Shown here: positions 36,987-45,621 of the stretch, piece by piece | Numbering within the stretch: the first letter of the stretch is position 1 | Layout of the letters: each line of letters begins with the position of its first letter | Source: Methyloterricola oryzae | Lineage (GTDB): Bacteria; Pseudomonadota; Gammaproteobacteria; Methylococcales; Methylococcaceae | Reading direction: 5' to 3' | Assembly (NCBI RefSeq): GCF_000934725.1 | Contig: NZ_JYNS01000001.1 | Span: 248,001-312,000 of the forward strand | DNA: 64,000 nucleotides | Notes under the pieces: generated by a model | Told to the model about the DNA's origin: nothing | Seen by the model: the letters and a program-made list of their open reading frames with translations, nothing else | Database searches by the model: none | Position numbers and translations under genes: made by a program

Positions 36987-38348
36987 ATGCGATACATGCA
37001 ACGTCTGCTCATCTGTCTGCCCTTGGCAGTCCTTATTTCCCTGCCACAGGCAGCGTCAGGCGCCTGGCCTCTGAGCGTAGACGGTCAGAATCTGCCCAGC
37101 CTGGCGCCCATGCTGAAAAAGGCCATGCCGGCCGTGGTCAACATCTCCACCAAGACCAAGATCGAGATCGCCGAGCACCCGCTCATGCGCGATCCGTTTT
37201 TTCGGCACTTTTTCGAAATCCCCAACGCGCCACGCCAGCGGGAAAGCTCCAGCCTGGGTTCCGGCGTAATCGTCGATGCCGCTCAGGGCTATATCGTCAC
37301 CAACAACCACGTTATCGACAAGGCCGACGAAATCCTTGTCACCCTGCACGACGGCCGGCAACTGAACGCCAAGTTGGTGGGCTCGGATCCGGAGTCGGAT
37401 CTGGCGGTCATCAAGGTGCAGCCCAAAAACCTGCAGGAGCTGCCTGTGGCGGATTCAGCCCAGTTGCAGGTCGGTGATTTCGTGGTCGCCATTGGCAATC
37501 CCTTCGGCCTGGGACAGACGGTGACCTCGGGCATCATCAGCGCCCTGGGACGTTCGGGGCTGGGGATCGAGGGTTACGAGGACTTCATTCAGACCGATGC
37601 CTCCATCAATCCCGGCAATTCGGGCGGCGCCCTGGTCAACCTGCGCGGCGAACTCATCGGCATCAATACCGCCATCCTGGCCCCCAGCGGCGGCAACGTG
37701 GGCATCGGCTTCGCCATTCCGTCCAAGATGGTCTCCGACATCAAGGACACCCTGATCGCCCACGGTGAGGTGAAGCGCGGTCTTCTGGGCGTCAACATCC
37801 AGGATATGACGCCGGACTTGGCCCAGGCATTCGGGCTGGAAGAAAGCCAGGGCGCCGTGGTCACCGGCATTCAGCCCGGCTCTCCCGCCGCCAAAGCGGG
37901 CATCGAACCGGGCGACATCGTCACATCCATCAATGGCCGCAGGATCCGCAACAGCATGGATGTGCGCAATGCCGTGGGCATGCTGCAGATCGGTGACGAG
38001 GCCAAGGTGGAGGTCGTGCGCAAGGGCGAAAGCGAAACCTTCAAGGCGGAAATCGCCGCGCCTAAGATGGTCAAGGAAGATGGTCGCAAGATCCATCCCA
38101 AGCTGGCGGGAACGGTTTTGGAAAACACCGCGCCTAGCGAGCCGGTGGAGGGCGTGCGCATCGAAAAGATCCACACGGCATCCTATGCCTTCCAGGCGGG
38201 CCTTCGGCCCGGTGACGTCCTGGTGATGGCGAACCGTCGGCCGGTGAGGGACTTGGCGTCCCTGCGCGACGCCGCCCAAGGTGGTGGCGAGCAGTTGCTG
38301 CTCAATGTCCAGCGCGGAGACGGCGCGTTCTTTCTGATGCTGCGATAA
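36987..38348 (+). CDS. degQ: Periplasmic serine endoprotease, DegQ/MucD-type (HtrA family)
   Basis: A 453-aa HtrA protease with signal peptide (cleaved near AASG-AWP), trypsin-like domain (about 40-250) and two PDZ domains (about 265-350 and 370-450). Triad His108 (NNHVID), Asp138 (SDLAVIK) and Ser212 (GNSGGAL). It degrades and refolds damaged envelope proteins, complementing SurA. The ATG at 36987 has GAGG 8 nt upstream; the frame is open further up but without a signal peptide. Own promoter at 36852 and terminator at 38366. Confidence 0.94.
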   Translation: MRYMQRLLICLPLAVLISLPQAASGAWPLSVDGQNLPSLAPMLKKAMPAVVNISTKTKIEIAEHPLMRDPFFRHFFEIPNAPRQRESSSLGSGVIVDAAQGYIVTNNHVIDKADEILVTLHDGRQLNAKLVGSDPESDLAVIKVQPKNLQELPVADSAQLQVGDFVVAIGNPFGLGQTVTSGIISALGRSGLGIEGYEDFIQTDASINPGNSGGALVNLRGELIGINTAILAPSGGNVGIGFAIPSKMVSDIKDTLIAHGEVKRGLLGVNIQDMTPDLAQAFGLEESQGAVVTGIQPGSPAAKAGIEPGDIVTSINGRRIRNSMDVRNAVGMLQIGDEAKVEVVRKGESETFKAEIAAPKMVKEDGRKIHPKLAGTVLENTAPSEPVEGVRIEKIHTASYAFQAGLRPGDVLVMANRRPVRDLASLRDAAQGGGEQLLLNVQRGDGAFFLMLR

Positions 38349-38365
38349 GGCATGACGCCTGAAAC

Positions 38366-38399
38366 GAAAAGCCCCTGCGCTCTGGCAGGGGCCTTTTCT
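38366..38399. terminator. Bidirectional Rho-independent terminator between degQ and ilvE
   Basis: GCCCCTGC (38371-38378) pairs with GCAGGGGC (38385-38392) around a 6-nt loop; an A-tract precedes and CTTTTCTG follows, so it can work for degQ and for the minus-strand ilvE side. Confidence 0.88.
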
Positions 38400-38420
38400 G
38401 AGAATGCCGCGAAGAAGGCG

Positions 38421-39347
38421 TCAGCCCGCGTAGCTCAGCCAGTCTGCGTGCTCCGCACGACGGCCGTACACATAGTCGAAGTAGAGTGACTGGAGCTTTT
38501 CCGTGATGGGGCCGCGTGCCCCCTCACCTATGGCTCGGCCATCCAACTCGCGGATGGGGGTGACTTCCGCCGCGGTGCCGGTGAAGAAGGCCTCGTCCGC
38601 CACATAGACTTCGTCGCGGGTGATGCGCTTCTCGATGACTTCCAGCCCCTGCTCGCGGGCGATGGTCATAATGGTTTCGCGGGTGATGCCTTCCAGCACC
38701 GAAGTCAGATCCGGCGTGTACAGCTTGCCGCGGCGCACGATGAAGATGTTCTCGCCGCTGCCCTCGGCGACATAGCCTTCATGGTCCAGCAACAGAGCCT
38801 CGTCGCAGCCCGCGTCGATGGCCTCGCGCACCGCCAGGATGGAATTGACGTAATTGCCGTTGGCCTTAGCCTTGGCCATGACGCTGTTGACATGGTTGCG
38901 GGTGTAGGATGAGGTCCGGACCCGGATGCCGCGTTGCATGTTCTCCGCGCCCAGATAGCTGCCCCAGGTCCAGGCCGCCACCATGACGTGCACCTTGATG
39001 TTGGAGGCATGCAGGCCCATGCCTTCCGACCCGAAAAAGCACATGGGCCGGATATAGGCACTGGAGAGCTGGTTCTTGCGCAAGGCGTCCAGTTGCGCCT
39101 GATCCAGGGTGTCCTTGTCGAAGGGCAGCGGCATGTGCATGATGTGCGCCGAGCGGAACAGCCGGTCGGTGTGGTCGCGCAGGCGGAAGATCGCGGCGCC
39201 TTTGGCCGTCTCGTATGCCCTCAGCCCCTCGAACACGCCGCAGCCGTAATGCAGGGTATGGGTCAGCACGTGCACCTTGGCCTCGCGCCAGGGAAGCCAT
39301 TCGCCGTCTAGCCAGATGACGCCATCTCTGTCGTCCATCGTCATCAA
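38421..39347 (-). CDS. ilvE: Branched-chain amino acid aminotransferase
   Basis: A 308-aa fold-type IV PLP enzyme for the last step of valine, leucine and isoleucine synthesis. Start VIWLDGEWLPWREAKVHVLTH, arginine-rich VFEGLRAYET, the PLP lysine in NSVMAKAKANGNYVNS, the EGSGENIFIV loop and GTAAEVTPI. Starts 4 nt inside the end of glnE, with tandem ATGs at 39347 and 39338. Same glnE-ilvE order as in other gammaproteobacteria. Confidence 0.94.
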   Translation of the reverse strand: MMTMDDRDGVIWLDGEWLPWREAKVHVLTHTLHYGCGVFEGLRAYETAKGAAIFRLRDHTDRLFRSAHIMHMPLPFDKDTLDQAQLDALRKNQLSSAYIRPMCFFGSEGMGLHASNIKVHVMVAAWTWGSYLGAENMQRGIRVRTSSYTRNHVNSVMAKAKANGNYVNSILAVREAIDAGCDEALLLDHEGYVAEGSGENIFIVRRGKLYTPDLTSVLEGITRETIMTIAREQGLEVIEKRITRDEVYVADEAFFTGTAAEVTPIRELDGRAIGEGARGPITEKLQSLYFDYVYGRRAEHADWLSYAG

Positions 39348-42247
39348 TTTTCTCCGGGTTTAGGGTTTTCGGTCGACGCGAACAGCGCATCCCAGATTGC
39401 CAGGACACGGTCCCGCAGGTCGGTGTATTCGGATTCCGGCACCACGGCCGGTTCCTCCAGCAGCGCGGCACGATGCGTGCTTTCTCGATAGGCAATGTAG
39501 GCCGCACGCAAGGCCTGGGCGTCCGCCACGTCCAGGCAAGCGCATTCGCTCAGGGTATCCAGGGAACGCACCACGTCGGTCCAGCGTAAAAGCTGCGAAT
39601 AGTCATGGGCACCTGATAAGACTTTGAATTGTACTATAAACTCGATATCGGCAATACCACCGGGCCCCTGCTTGAGATCGAACACGCCAGGATCCTTGAC
39701 GGCCAGATTCTCGCGCATCTTCTCCCGCATGCTCCGCACCTCGTCACGCAGCACCGCCAGGTCGCGCGGCCGGCCCAGGGCACGTGCCCGGATCGCCTCG
39801 AAAGCGGCACCGATTTCCGGATCGCCAGACACGAAACGCGCGCGGGTCAGCGCCTGCAGTTCCCAGGTCCAGGCGTCATTGAGCTGATAGGACTCGTAAG
39901 CCTCCAGACTGCTGACCAAAAGGCCCGAATTTCCGCTGGGACGCAGGCGCAGGTCGATCTCATACAACTCGCCGCCCAACATGCGGGTCGTCAGGATGTT
40001 GATGATGCGCTTGCCCACCCGCGCGAAAAATTGCGCTGCCGGGATCGGACTCGGGCCATCGGTCATGACCGTATCCTGCACGCCGCCGTAAAGGAACACG
40101 AGGTCCAGGTCGGAGGCGTAGCTCAGCTCCAGCCCGCCCATCTTGCCGTAGCCAATCACGGCAAAGCCGCGCACCGCCTGATCCCCGGCGTGCCCAGGTG
40201 GAACCCCGTGACGCTGCGCGGTCAACTGCCAAGCCTGTTCCACCACCCCCGCGACGACGGTTTCCGCCAAGTAAGTGAGGTAATCGCTCACGACCATGAT
40301 AGGGATTATCCCCATCACATCAGCCACGGCGATCCTGAGTACGTTCTGCTGCTTGAACTGGCGCAGCGCCAGCATGAACTGCTCGTCATCGTCCGCATCC
40401 ACATTACCCAGTCGCTGGGCCAGTTCCGCCTTCAGCTTATCGCGGCTCAGGGGAGCGTAGAGCCGCGCCGGGTCCAACAACTCATCCAGCAACAGCGGGT
40501 GTGCGGCGATGTAGGCCACGATCCAGTTGCTGGCGGCGGCCAGCTTCACCAACTGCGAAAGCGCCAGCGGGTTTTCCACCAGCAGGGTTAGATAGACGTT
40601 GCGGCTGGCAATGGTTTCCAAAAGTTTCAGGATGCGCACCAGCGCCGTCCGCGGATCGGCCATGGGCCTGAGCATCCGCAGCAACAGCGGCAGCAGGCGA
40701 TTCAGTTCGACCACGCCCTTGGGTGTCATGCGCTTGACCGCAGCGCAGAGGGCGAACTCGCGCAAGGCGGGCGCCAACCCGCTGTCGACGGGCAAGCCCA
40801 ATTCCACCAGCATCCGCTCCAGCAGCGACTCATCCAGATCCAGCCAGCTGACCCGGCTGTCGCCCCCCTGCTCCACGTGGGGCGACTCGAAAACCTGCTC
40901 GAAGACTTCGTGCACGCCCGTCCTGACTTCTTCGAGCTGCGCGATGAAGGCCTCCCATTCCGTAAATCCCAGGGCAAAGGCAAGGCTTGCGCGGACCAGC
41001 GCTTGCGTGGGCAGATCGTGGGTCTGCTTGTCCTCGTACTGCTGAATGCGGTTCTCCACCAACCGCAGGAAACGGTAGGCCGCGGCGAGCTTGCTCACGA
41101 CCGCCACGGGCAGATGGCCGGCGCTGCCCAAGGCCTTGAGCACTTTCAGGATGCTGCGCTCCTGCAGGCTCTTTTCCCGCCCGCCCCGGATGAGTTGAAA
41201 GGCCTGGCCGATGAACTCCACCTCACGGATGCCGCCCGGCCCAAGCTTGACGTTGTCCTGCCGGTCCTTTCGCTTGAGCTCCAGGGCTATTTTCTGTTTG
41301 AGTTCGCGCAGTTCGCCGAAAGCGCGGAAATCAAGATAACGGCGGTAGACGAAGGGATGCAGTATCTTCTCCAGCCGCTGCCCAGCGCCAGGATCGCCCG
41401 CCACCACCCGCGCCTTGACCATGGCATAGCGCTCCCACTCTCTCGCCTGGGTCTGGTAATACTGCTCCATGGCATCGAAGCTCATGACCAATGGACCGCT
41501 GTCGCCGAAGGGGCGCAGGCGCGTGTCCACTCGGAACACGAAGCCGTCCACGGTAGACTCGTCCAGCAGCTTCACCAGGCCCTGGGCCAACCGGGTATAA
41601 AACTCGCCGTAGCTGGTCTCGCGCCGATCAGAGAGAACCCCTTCGCGCTCGTAGGCGAAGATCAGGTCGATATCCGAGGAGAAGTTGAGCTCCCAGGCGC
41701 CCAGCTTGCCCATGCCGAGCACGGTCATCCGTTGCGGCTCGCCCTGGCCGTTCAGCGGGGTGCCGCGCAGGGCGCAAGCGCGCTCGAACAGCCATTCCAG
41801 ACCGACCTGAATGCAGGCTTCGGCCAGCGCGGTGAGATCGCCAAGGGTTTCCTCCAGCGGTGCCCACCCGGCAATGTCGCGCCAGGCGATACGCACCATT
41901 TCGGCGTTACGAAACCGCCGGAGGAGAGCCTTGCATTGGGCTTCGTCCAGATCGTCGCTTAGCCTGGAACTCAGAGCCTCCACCAACTCATCCGGCTGCA
42001 AGGAAGACTGCAGGCGGCCTGACCCCGCCAGGCTGGCGAGAATGTCAGCATCCCTGGCGCAGCGTTCGATCACGAAGGGGCTGGCGGCCAATACCTTGGG
42101 TAGCGACACACGCAGCACCGGGTCGGCGGCCAGGCCTGTAGCCTCCAGGCTGAGCCCGATTCGCTCCCATGCGAGACGGGAGGCGGCTTGCAGTTCCAGC
42201 GGCACCGCATCAGTCAGTTCCTCGATCAGCACACCCAAACCCCGCAA
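39344..42247 (-). CDS. glnE: Bifunctional glutamine synthetase adenylyltransferase/deadenylase
   Basis: A 967-aa enzyme that adenylylates and deadenylylates glutamine synthetase under PII control. Two nucleotidyltransferase halves are visible: WELNFSSDIDLIF (about 190) with GGIREVEFIGQAFQLIRGG, and LELSYASDLDLVFLYG (about 690) with GGIADIEFIVQFK. The first half deadenylylates, the second adenylylates. Full length for the family. Convergent with nothing; the cox operon terminator lies 110 nt upstream of its start. Confidence 0.96.
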   Translation of the reverse strand: MRGLGVLIEELTDAVPLELQAASRLAWERIGLSLEATGLAADPVLRVSLPKVLAASPFVIERCARDADILASLAGSGRLQSSLQPDELVEALSSRLSDDLDEAQCKALLRRFRNAEMVRIAWRDIAGWAPLEETLGDLTALAEACIQVGLEWLFERACALRGTPLNGQGEPQRMTVLGMGKLGAWELNFSSDIDLIFAYEREGVLSDRRETSYGEFYTRLAQGLVKLLDESTVDGFVFRVDTRLRPFGDSGPLVMSFDAMEQYYQTQAREWERYAMVKARVVAGDPGAGQRLEKILHPFVYRRYLDFRAFGELRELKQKIALELKRKDRQDNVKLGPGGIREVEFIGQAFQLIRGGREKSLQERSILKVLKALGSAGHLPVAVVSKLAAAYRFLRLVENRIQQYEDKQTHDLPTQALVRASLAFALGFTEWEAFIAQLEEVRTGVHEVFEQVFESPHVEQGGDSRVSWLDLDESLLERMLVELGLPVDSGLAPALREFALCAAVKRMTPKGVVELNRLLPLLLRMLRPMADPRTALVRILKLLETIASRNVYLTLLVENPLALSQLVKLAAASNWIVAYIAAHPLLLDELLDPARLYAPLSRDKLKAELAQRLGNVDADDDEQFMLALRQFKQQNVLRIAVADVMGIIPIMVVSDYLTYLAETVVAGVVEQAWQLTAQRHGVPPGHAGDQAVRGFAVIGYGKMGGLELSYASDLDLVFLYGGVQDTVMTDGPSPIPAAQFFARVGKRIINILTTRMLGGELYEIDLRLRPSGNSGLLVSSLEAYESYQLNDAWTWELQALTRARFVSGDPEIGAAFEAIRARALGRPRDLAVLRDEVRSMREKMRENLAVKDPGVFDLKQGPGGIADIEFIVQFKVLSGAHDYSQLLRWTDVVRSLDTLSECACLDVADAQALRAAYIAYRESTHRAALLEEPAVVPESEYTDLRDRVLAIWDALFASTENPKPGEN

Positions 42248-42350
42248 GCAGCCACGTCAAACACGCATTTTCGCCCACAATGCGTTTCATAGGAACATGT
42301 GGTTTCGAGTCGCCGCCAGCAGAAGCCACCAAGCTCCCAGTCCTTAGGCA

Positions 42351-42380
42351 AAAAAAAACGCTGCCGAAGCAGCGTTTTTT
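42351..42380. terminator. Rho-independent terminator of the cox operon
   Basis: A perfect stem CGCTGC/GCAGCG (42359-42364 with 42369-42374), tetraloop CGAA, flanked by A8 on one side and T6 on the other, so the extended stem works in both directions. It lies 16 nt past the coxC stop on the minus strand. Confidence 0.93.
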
Positions 42381-42396
42381 GGATGCGAAGTTTGAT

Positions 42397-43260
42397 CTAC
42401 AACCAGTACACGAAGATGAACAGGCCCAGCCAAACCACGTCAACGAAGTGCCAGTACCAGGCCGCCGCCTCGAAGGCGAAGTGATGCTCGACGGAGAAAT
42501 GGCCGCGCATGCTGCGGACCATCACGACGGTGAGGATGATGGCGCCGATGGTGACGTGCAGGCCGTGGAAGCCGGTGAGCATGAAGAAAGTGGAACCATA
42601 GATTCCGGAACCCAAGGTCAGCCCCATTTCGGTGTAGGCTTCGTGGTATTCGAAGCCCTGCAACACCACGAAGGAAAAGCCCAGAACGACCGTCGCAATC
42701 AGGCCCTTGATGAGCTGATCGCGGTTATTGGCCAGAAGCCCCCAGTGCGCCCAGGTCACTGTGCCGCCGGAGGTCAACAGGATCAGGGTGTTGATGGCCG
42801 GCACACCCCAGGCACCCATGACCTCGAAGTGTCCGCCGACCTGGCCCGGTCCGTTGGTGGGCCACACCGCCTCGAAGGCCTGCCACAGGAGGTTCTTGTT
42901 CTCGATATGGCCGTACTCGCCGCCCAGCCAGGGAATCGAATGGGCACGGGCGTAATACAGGGCGCCAAAGAAGGCCGAGAAGAACATCACTTCGGAGAAG
43001 ATGAACCACATCATGCCCATACGGAAGGAGATATCCACCTGGTGATTGTAGATGCCACCTTCGCTCTCCTTGATGACGGTGCCGAACCAGCCGAAGAACA
43101 TGGTAATCATGACCCCGGCGCCCAGGATCATCATGGTCGAACCGACGCTGGCTCCATTGAGAAAATTGGCGAAGCCCACCAGCAACGTGGAGAGTCCGAT
43201 TGACCCGACAATGGGCCACGTGGCCTTCGACGGGATGTAATACGCTTCATTGGTAGCCAT
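42397..43260 (-). CDS. coxC: Cytochrome c oxidase subunit III
   Basis: A 287-aa protein with seven membrane helices. FILGAGVMITMFFGWFG, FFSEVMFFSAFFGALYYAR-type helices with the conserved Glu, WGVPAINTLILLTSG and FHGLHVTIGAI, then HFAFEAAAWYWHFVDVVWL at the end, are the subunit III signatures. It stabilises proton pumping by subunit I. Last gene before the terminator; no surf1, ctaA or ctaB follows, so heme A synthesis is encoded elsewhere. Confidence 0.95.
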   Translation of the reverse strand: MATNEAYYIPSKATWPIVGSIGLSTLLVGFANFLNGASVGSTMMILGAGVMITMFFGWFGTVIKESEGGIYNHQVDISFRMGMMWFIFSEVMFFSAFFGALYYARAHSIPWLGGEYGHIENKNLLWQAFEAVWPTNGPGQVGGHFEVMGAWGVPAINTLILLTSGGTVTWAHWGLLANNRDQLIKGLIATVVLGFSFVVLQGFEYHEAYTEMGLTLGSGIYGSTFFMLTGFHGLHVTIGAIILTVVMVRSMRGHFSVEHHFAFEAAAWYWHFVDVVWLGLFIFVYWL

Positions 43261-43272
43261 CTTGGTCCCCTG

Positions 43273-43824
43273 TTATTTCTGTGATGTTTGATTCTTCTCG
43301 GTGATATCAAAAAACGTGTACGACAGTGTCATGTCCCGGACATCCGCCTGCACCGCCGGGTCGATCACGAAGCGCACCGGCATAGCACGCTCGACACCCG
43401 GCTCGAACTCCTGGGCGGAAAAGCAGAAGCACTCGGTCTTCTGCAGATGGGAGGCGGCCCAGACCGGCGCGATGCTGGGGATTGCCTGCCCCACCAGTTT
43501 CTTGTTCGACAGGTTCTTGGCGTAGAACTTCACCGTGTAGTACTGGCCGGGATGGATCGCCATCTTCGGCATCTCGGCGCGAAATTCCAGCGGCATCTTC
43601 TCGTTCACCATGGTGACGAACTCCAGGGTAATCTCCCTGGAAGTATCTACCGCAAAGGCCTTTTCCGCCGACGCTTCCTTCACCCGGCCGCTGATGCCGA
43701 AGTATTCGCAGACGGCGTCATAGAAAGGCGCCATCGCAAACCCGAGGCCGAACATCAGGCCGGCTACCACAAGAATGATTCCTACCAGCCGCCCATGGGA
43801 CTTCTGGGGTACGTCTTTCTCCAC
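43273..43824 (-). CDS. ctaG: Copper-binding assembly factor Cox11/CtaG
   Basis: A 183-aa protein anchored by one N-terminal helix (LVGIILVVAGLMFGLGFAMA). The periplasmic domain carries the copper ligands in TECFCFSAQ (CFCF motif), plus the conserved MPVRFVIDP. It delivers copper to the CuB site of subunit I. The start is GTG at 43824, which follows the stop of the 36-aa ORF directly (TAGGTG), implying coupling. Sits between coxA and coxC, as in other proteobacteria. Confidence 0.93.
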   Translation of the reverse strand: MEKDVPQKSHGRLVGIILVVAGLMFGLGFAMAPFYDAVCEYFGISGRVKEASAEKAFAVDTSREITLEFVTMVNEKMPLEFRAEMPKMAIHPGQYYTVKFYAKNLSNKKLVGQAIPSIAPVWAASHLQKTECFCFSAQEFEPGVERAMPVRFVIDPAVQADVRDMTLSYTFFDITEKNQTSQK

Positions 43825-43935
43825 CTAGTGTGCCGACTTCGAACCGATAACCTGGAATATGGCGAACACGTAGAGCATCAATGCGAGCCCCGCGATGAAA
43901 GCCGCCAGGAGTAAATTTTTCTTACGTAGATCCAT
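43825..43935 (-). CDS. 36-aa membrane peptide (cytochrome oxidase small assembly protein)
   Basis: MDLRKKNLLLAAFIAGLALM begins a 36-residue peptide with one membrane helix and a KSAH tail. The basic N-terminus followed by a single helix matches the small assembly peptides found between coxA and cox11 in many betaproteobacteria and gammaproteobacteria. ATG at 43935; the stop abuts the cox11 GTG. No good ribosome site is obvious, but the position and coupling argue it is real. Confidence 0.7.
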   Translation of the reverse strand: MDLRKKNLLLAAFIAGLALMLYVFAIFQVIGSKSAH

Positions 43936-43986
43936 GACTTCTGCCTTGTTCCGCCCCCTGCGGGGCGGAACCGTTCAGGCTTGACC

Positions 43987-45594
43987 TCAGTGCTTGTCCG
44001 CGATCAGTTCCGGAGCCGGCGCATCGGTCCAGGTGTGATAGGGCGGCGGAGACGGCAGGTGCCATTCCAGGCCGTGTGCCTTGGCGCCCTCCCAGACCTC
44101 GTCCGTGGCCTTTTCGCCACCGACCACGCACTTGTAGATCACGTAGGCGAAGATCAGCTGGGAGAAACCGAACACGAAGGCCCCCACGCTGGACATGGCG
44201 TTGAATTCGGCGAACTGCACGGCGTAGTCCGGGATGCGACGCGGCATGCCGGCCAGGCCGACGAAGTGCTGCGGGAAGAACAACACGTTCACCGAAATGG
44301 TGGACAACCAGAAGTGCAGCTTCCCCAGACCCTCGTCATACATGTGGCCGGTCCACTTCGGCAGCCAGTAGTAGGTGGCGGCGAACAGGGCGAACACCGC
44401 ACCCGGCACCAGCACATAGTGGAAATGGGCCACGATGAAGTAGGTGTCGTGATACTGCAGGTCCGCCGGCGAGATGGACATCATCAGTCCGGTGAAGCCG
44501 CCCATGGTGAACAGCACCACGAAGGCGATGGCGAACAGCATGGGGGTCTCGAAGGTCATCGCGCCCTTCCACATGGTGGACACCCAGTTGAACACCTTCA
44601 CGCCCGTCGGCACGGCGATCAGCATGGTGGCGTAAGTGAAGTAGAGCTCACCGGCCAGGGGCATGCCCACGGTGTACTGGTGGTGCGCCCAGACGACGAA
44701 GGACAGCAGACCAATGGACGCGGTGGCGTAAACCATCGAACTGTAGCCGAACAGCGGCTTGCGGGAGAAGGTGGGGATGATCTGGGAGACCACGCCGAAG
44801 GACGGCAGGATCATGATGTACACCTCGGGATGCCCGAAGAACCAGAACAGATGCTGGTAGAGCACCGGGTCGCCGCCGCCGGCCGCATTAAAGAAGCTGG
44901 TGCCGAAGAACTTGTCGGTCAGCAGCATGGTCACCGCACCGGCGAACACCGGCATCACGGCGATGAGCAGAAACGCGGTGATCACCCAGGTCCACACGAA
45001 CAGGGGCATCTTCATCAGCGTCATGCCTGGCGCGCGCATGTTGAACACGGTCACGATGACGTTGATCGCGCCCATGATGGAGGACATGCCCAACAGGTGC
45101 ACGGTGAAGATGGTGAACGGGAGGCTGTTGCCGCCCTGCAGAACCAGGGGCGGATACAGGGTCCAGCCGGCCGCCGCCGCGCCGCCTTCCATGAACAGGG
45201 TGCTGGCGAGCATGACGAAGGCGAAGGGCAGGATCCAGAAACTCCAGTTGTTCATGCGCGGCAGCGCCATGTCAGGCGCGCCGATCATCATGGGGATCAT
45301 CCAGTTGGCCAGGCCCACGAAGGCCGGCATGACCGCGCCAAACACCATGATGAGGGCGTGCAAGGTGGTCATCTGGTTGAAAAACGCCGGATCGACGAAC
45401 TGCATGCCCGGTTCGAACAGTTCCAGGCGGATCACCAGGGCCATGGCCCCGCCGACGAAGAACATGATGAGCGAAGTCACCAGGTAGAGGGTGCCGATAT
45501 CTTTGTGGTTGGTGGTGGTCACCCATCTCATGAAACCCTTTGCGGGCCCATGATCATGGTGATCGTGATGATCGTCATGAGTCACAGCTGTCAT
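43987..45594 (-). CDS. coxA: Cytochrome c oxidase subunit I (aa3-type)
   Basis: A 535-aa protein with twelve membrane helices. Heme and copper ligands: TNHKDIGTLYL start, LFWFFGHPEVYIMILPSFG (CuB-His and cross-linked Tyr), VWAHHQYTVG, and HFHYVLVPGAVFA (heme a and a3 His). The N-terminus has a His/Asp-rich tail (HDDHHDHHDH) that might bind metal. E-x-x-Y (HPEVY) places it in the A-type oxidases. Located 27 nt downstream of coxB. Confidence 0.97.
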   Translation of the reverse strand: MTAVTHDDHHDHHDHGPAKGFMRWVTTTNHKDIGTLYLVTSLIMFFVGGAMALVIRLELFEPGMQFVDPAFFNQMTTLHALIMVFGAVMPAFVGLANWMIPMMIGAPDMALPRMNNWSFWILPFAFVMLASTLFMEGGAAAAGWTLYPPLVLQGGNSLPFTIFTVHLLGMSSIMGAINVIVTVFNMRAPGMTLMKMPLFVWTWVITAFLLIAVMPVFAGAVTMLLTDKFFGTSFFNAAGGGDPVLYQHLFWFFGHPEVYIMILPSFGVVSQIIPTFSRKPLFGYSSMVYATASIGLLSFVVWAHHQYTVGMPLAGELYFTYATMLIAVPTGVKVFNWVSTMWKGAMTFETPMLFAIAFVVLFTMGGFTGLMMSISPADLQYHDTYFIVAHFHYVLVPGAVFALFAATYYWLPKWTGHMYDEGLGKLHFWLSTISVNVLFFPQHFVGLAGMPRRIPDYAVQFAEFNAMSSVGAFVFGFSQLIFAYVIYKCVVGGEKATDEVWEGAKAHGLEWHLPSPPPYHTWTDAPAPELIADKH

Positions 45595-45621
45595 AGCCTT
45601 TTACCTCATCAATGTGAAAGA

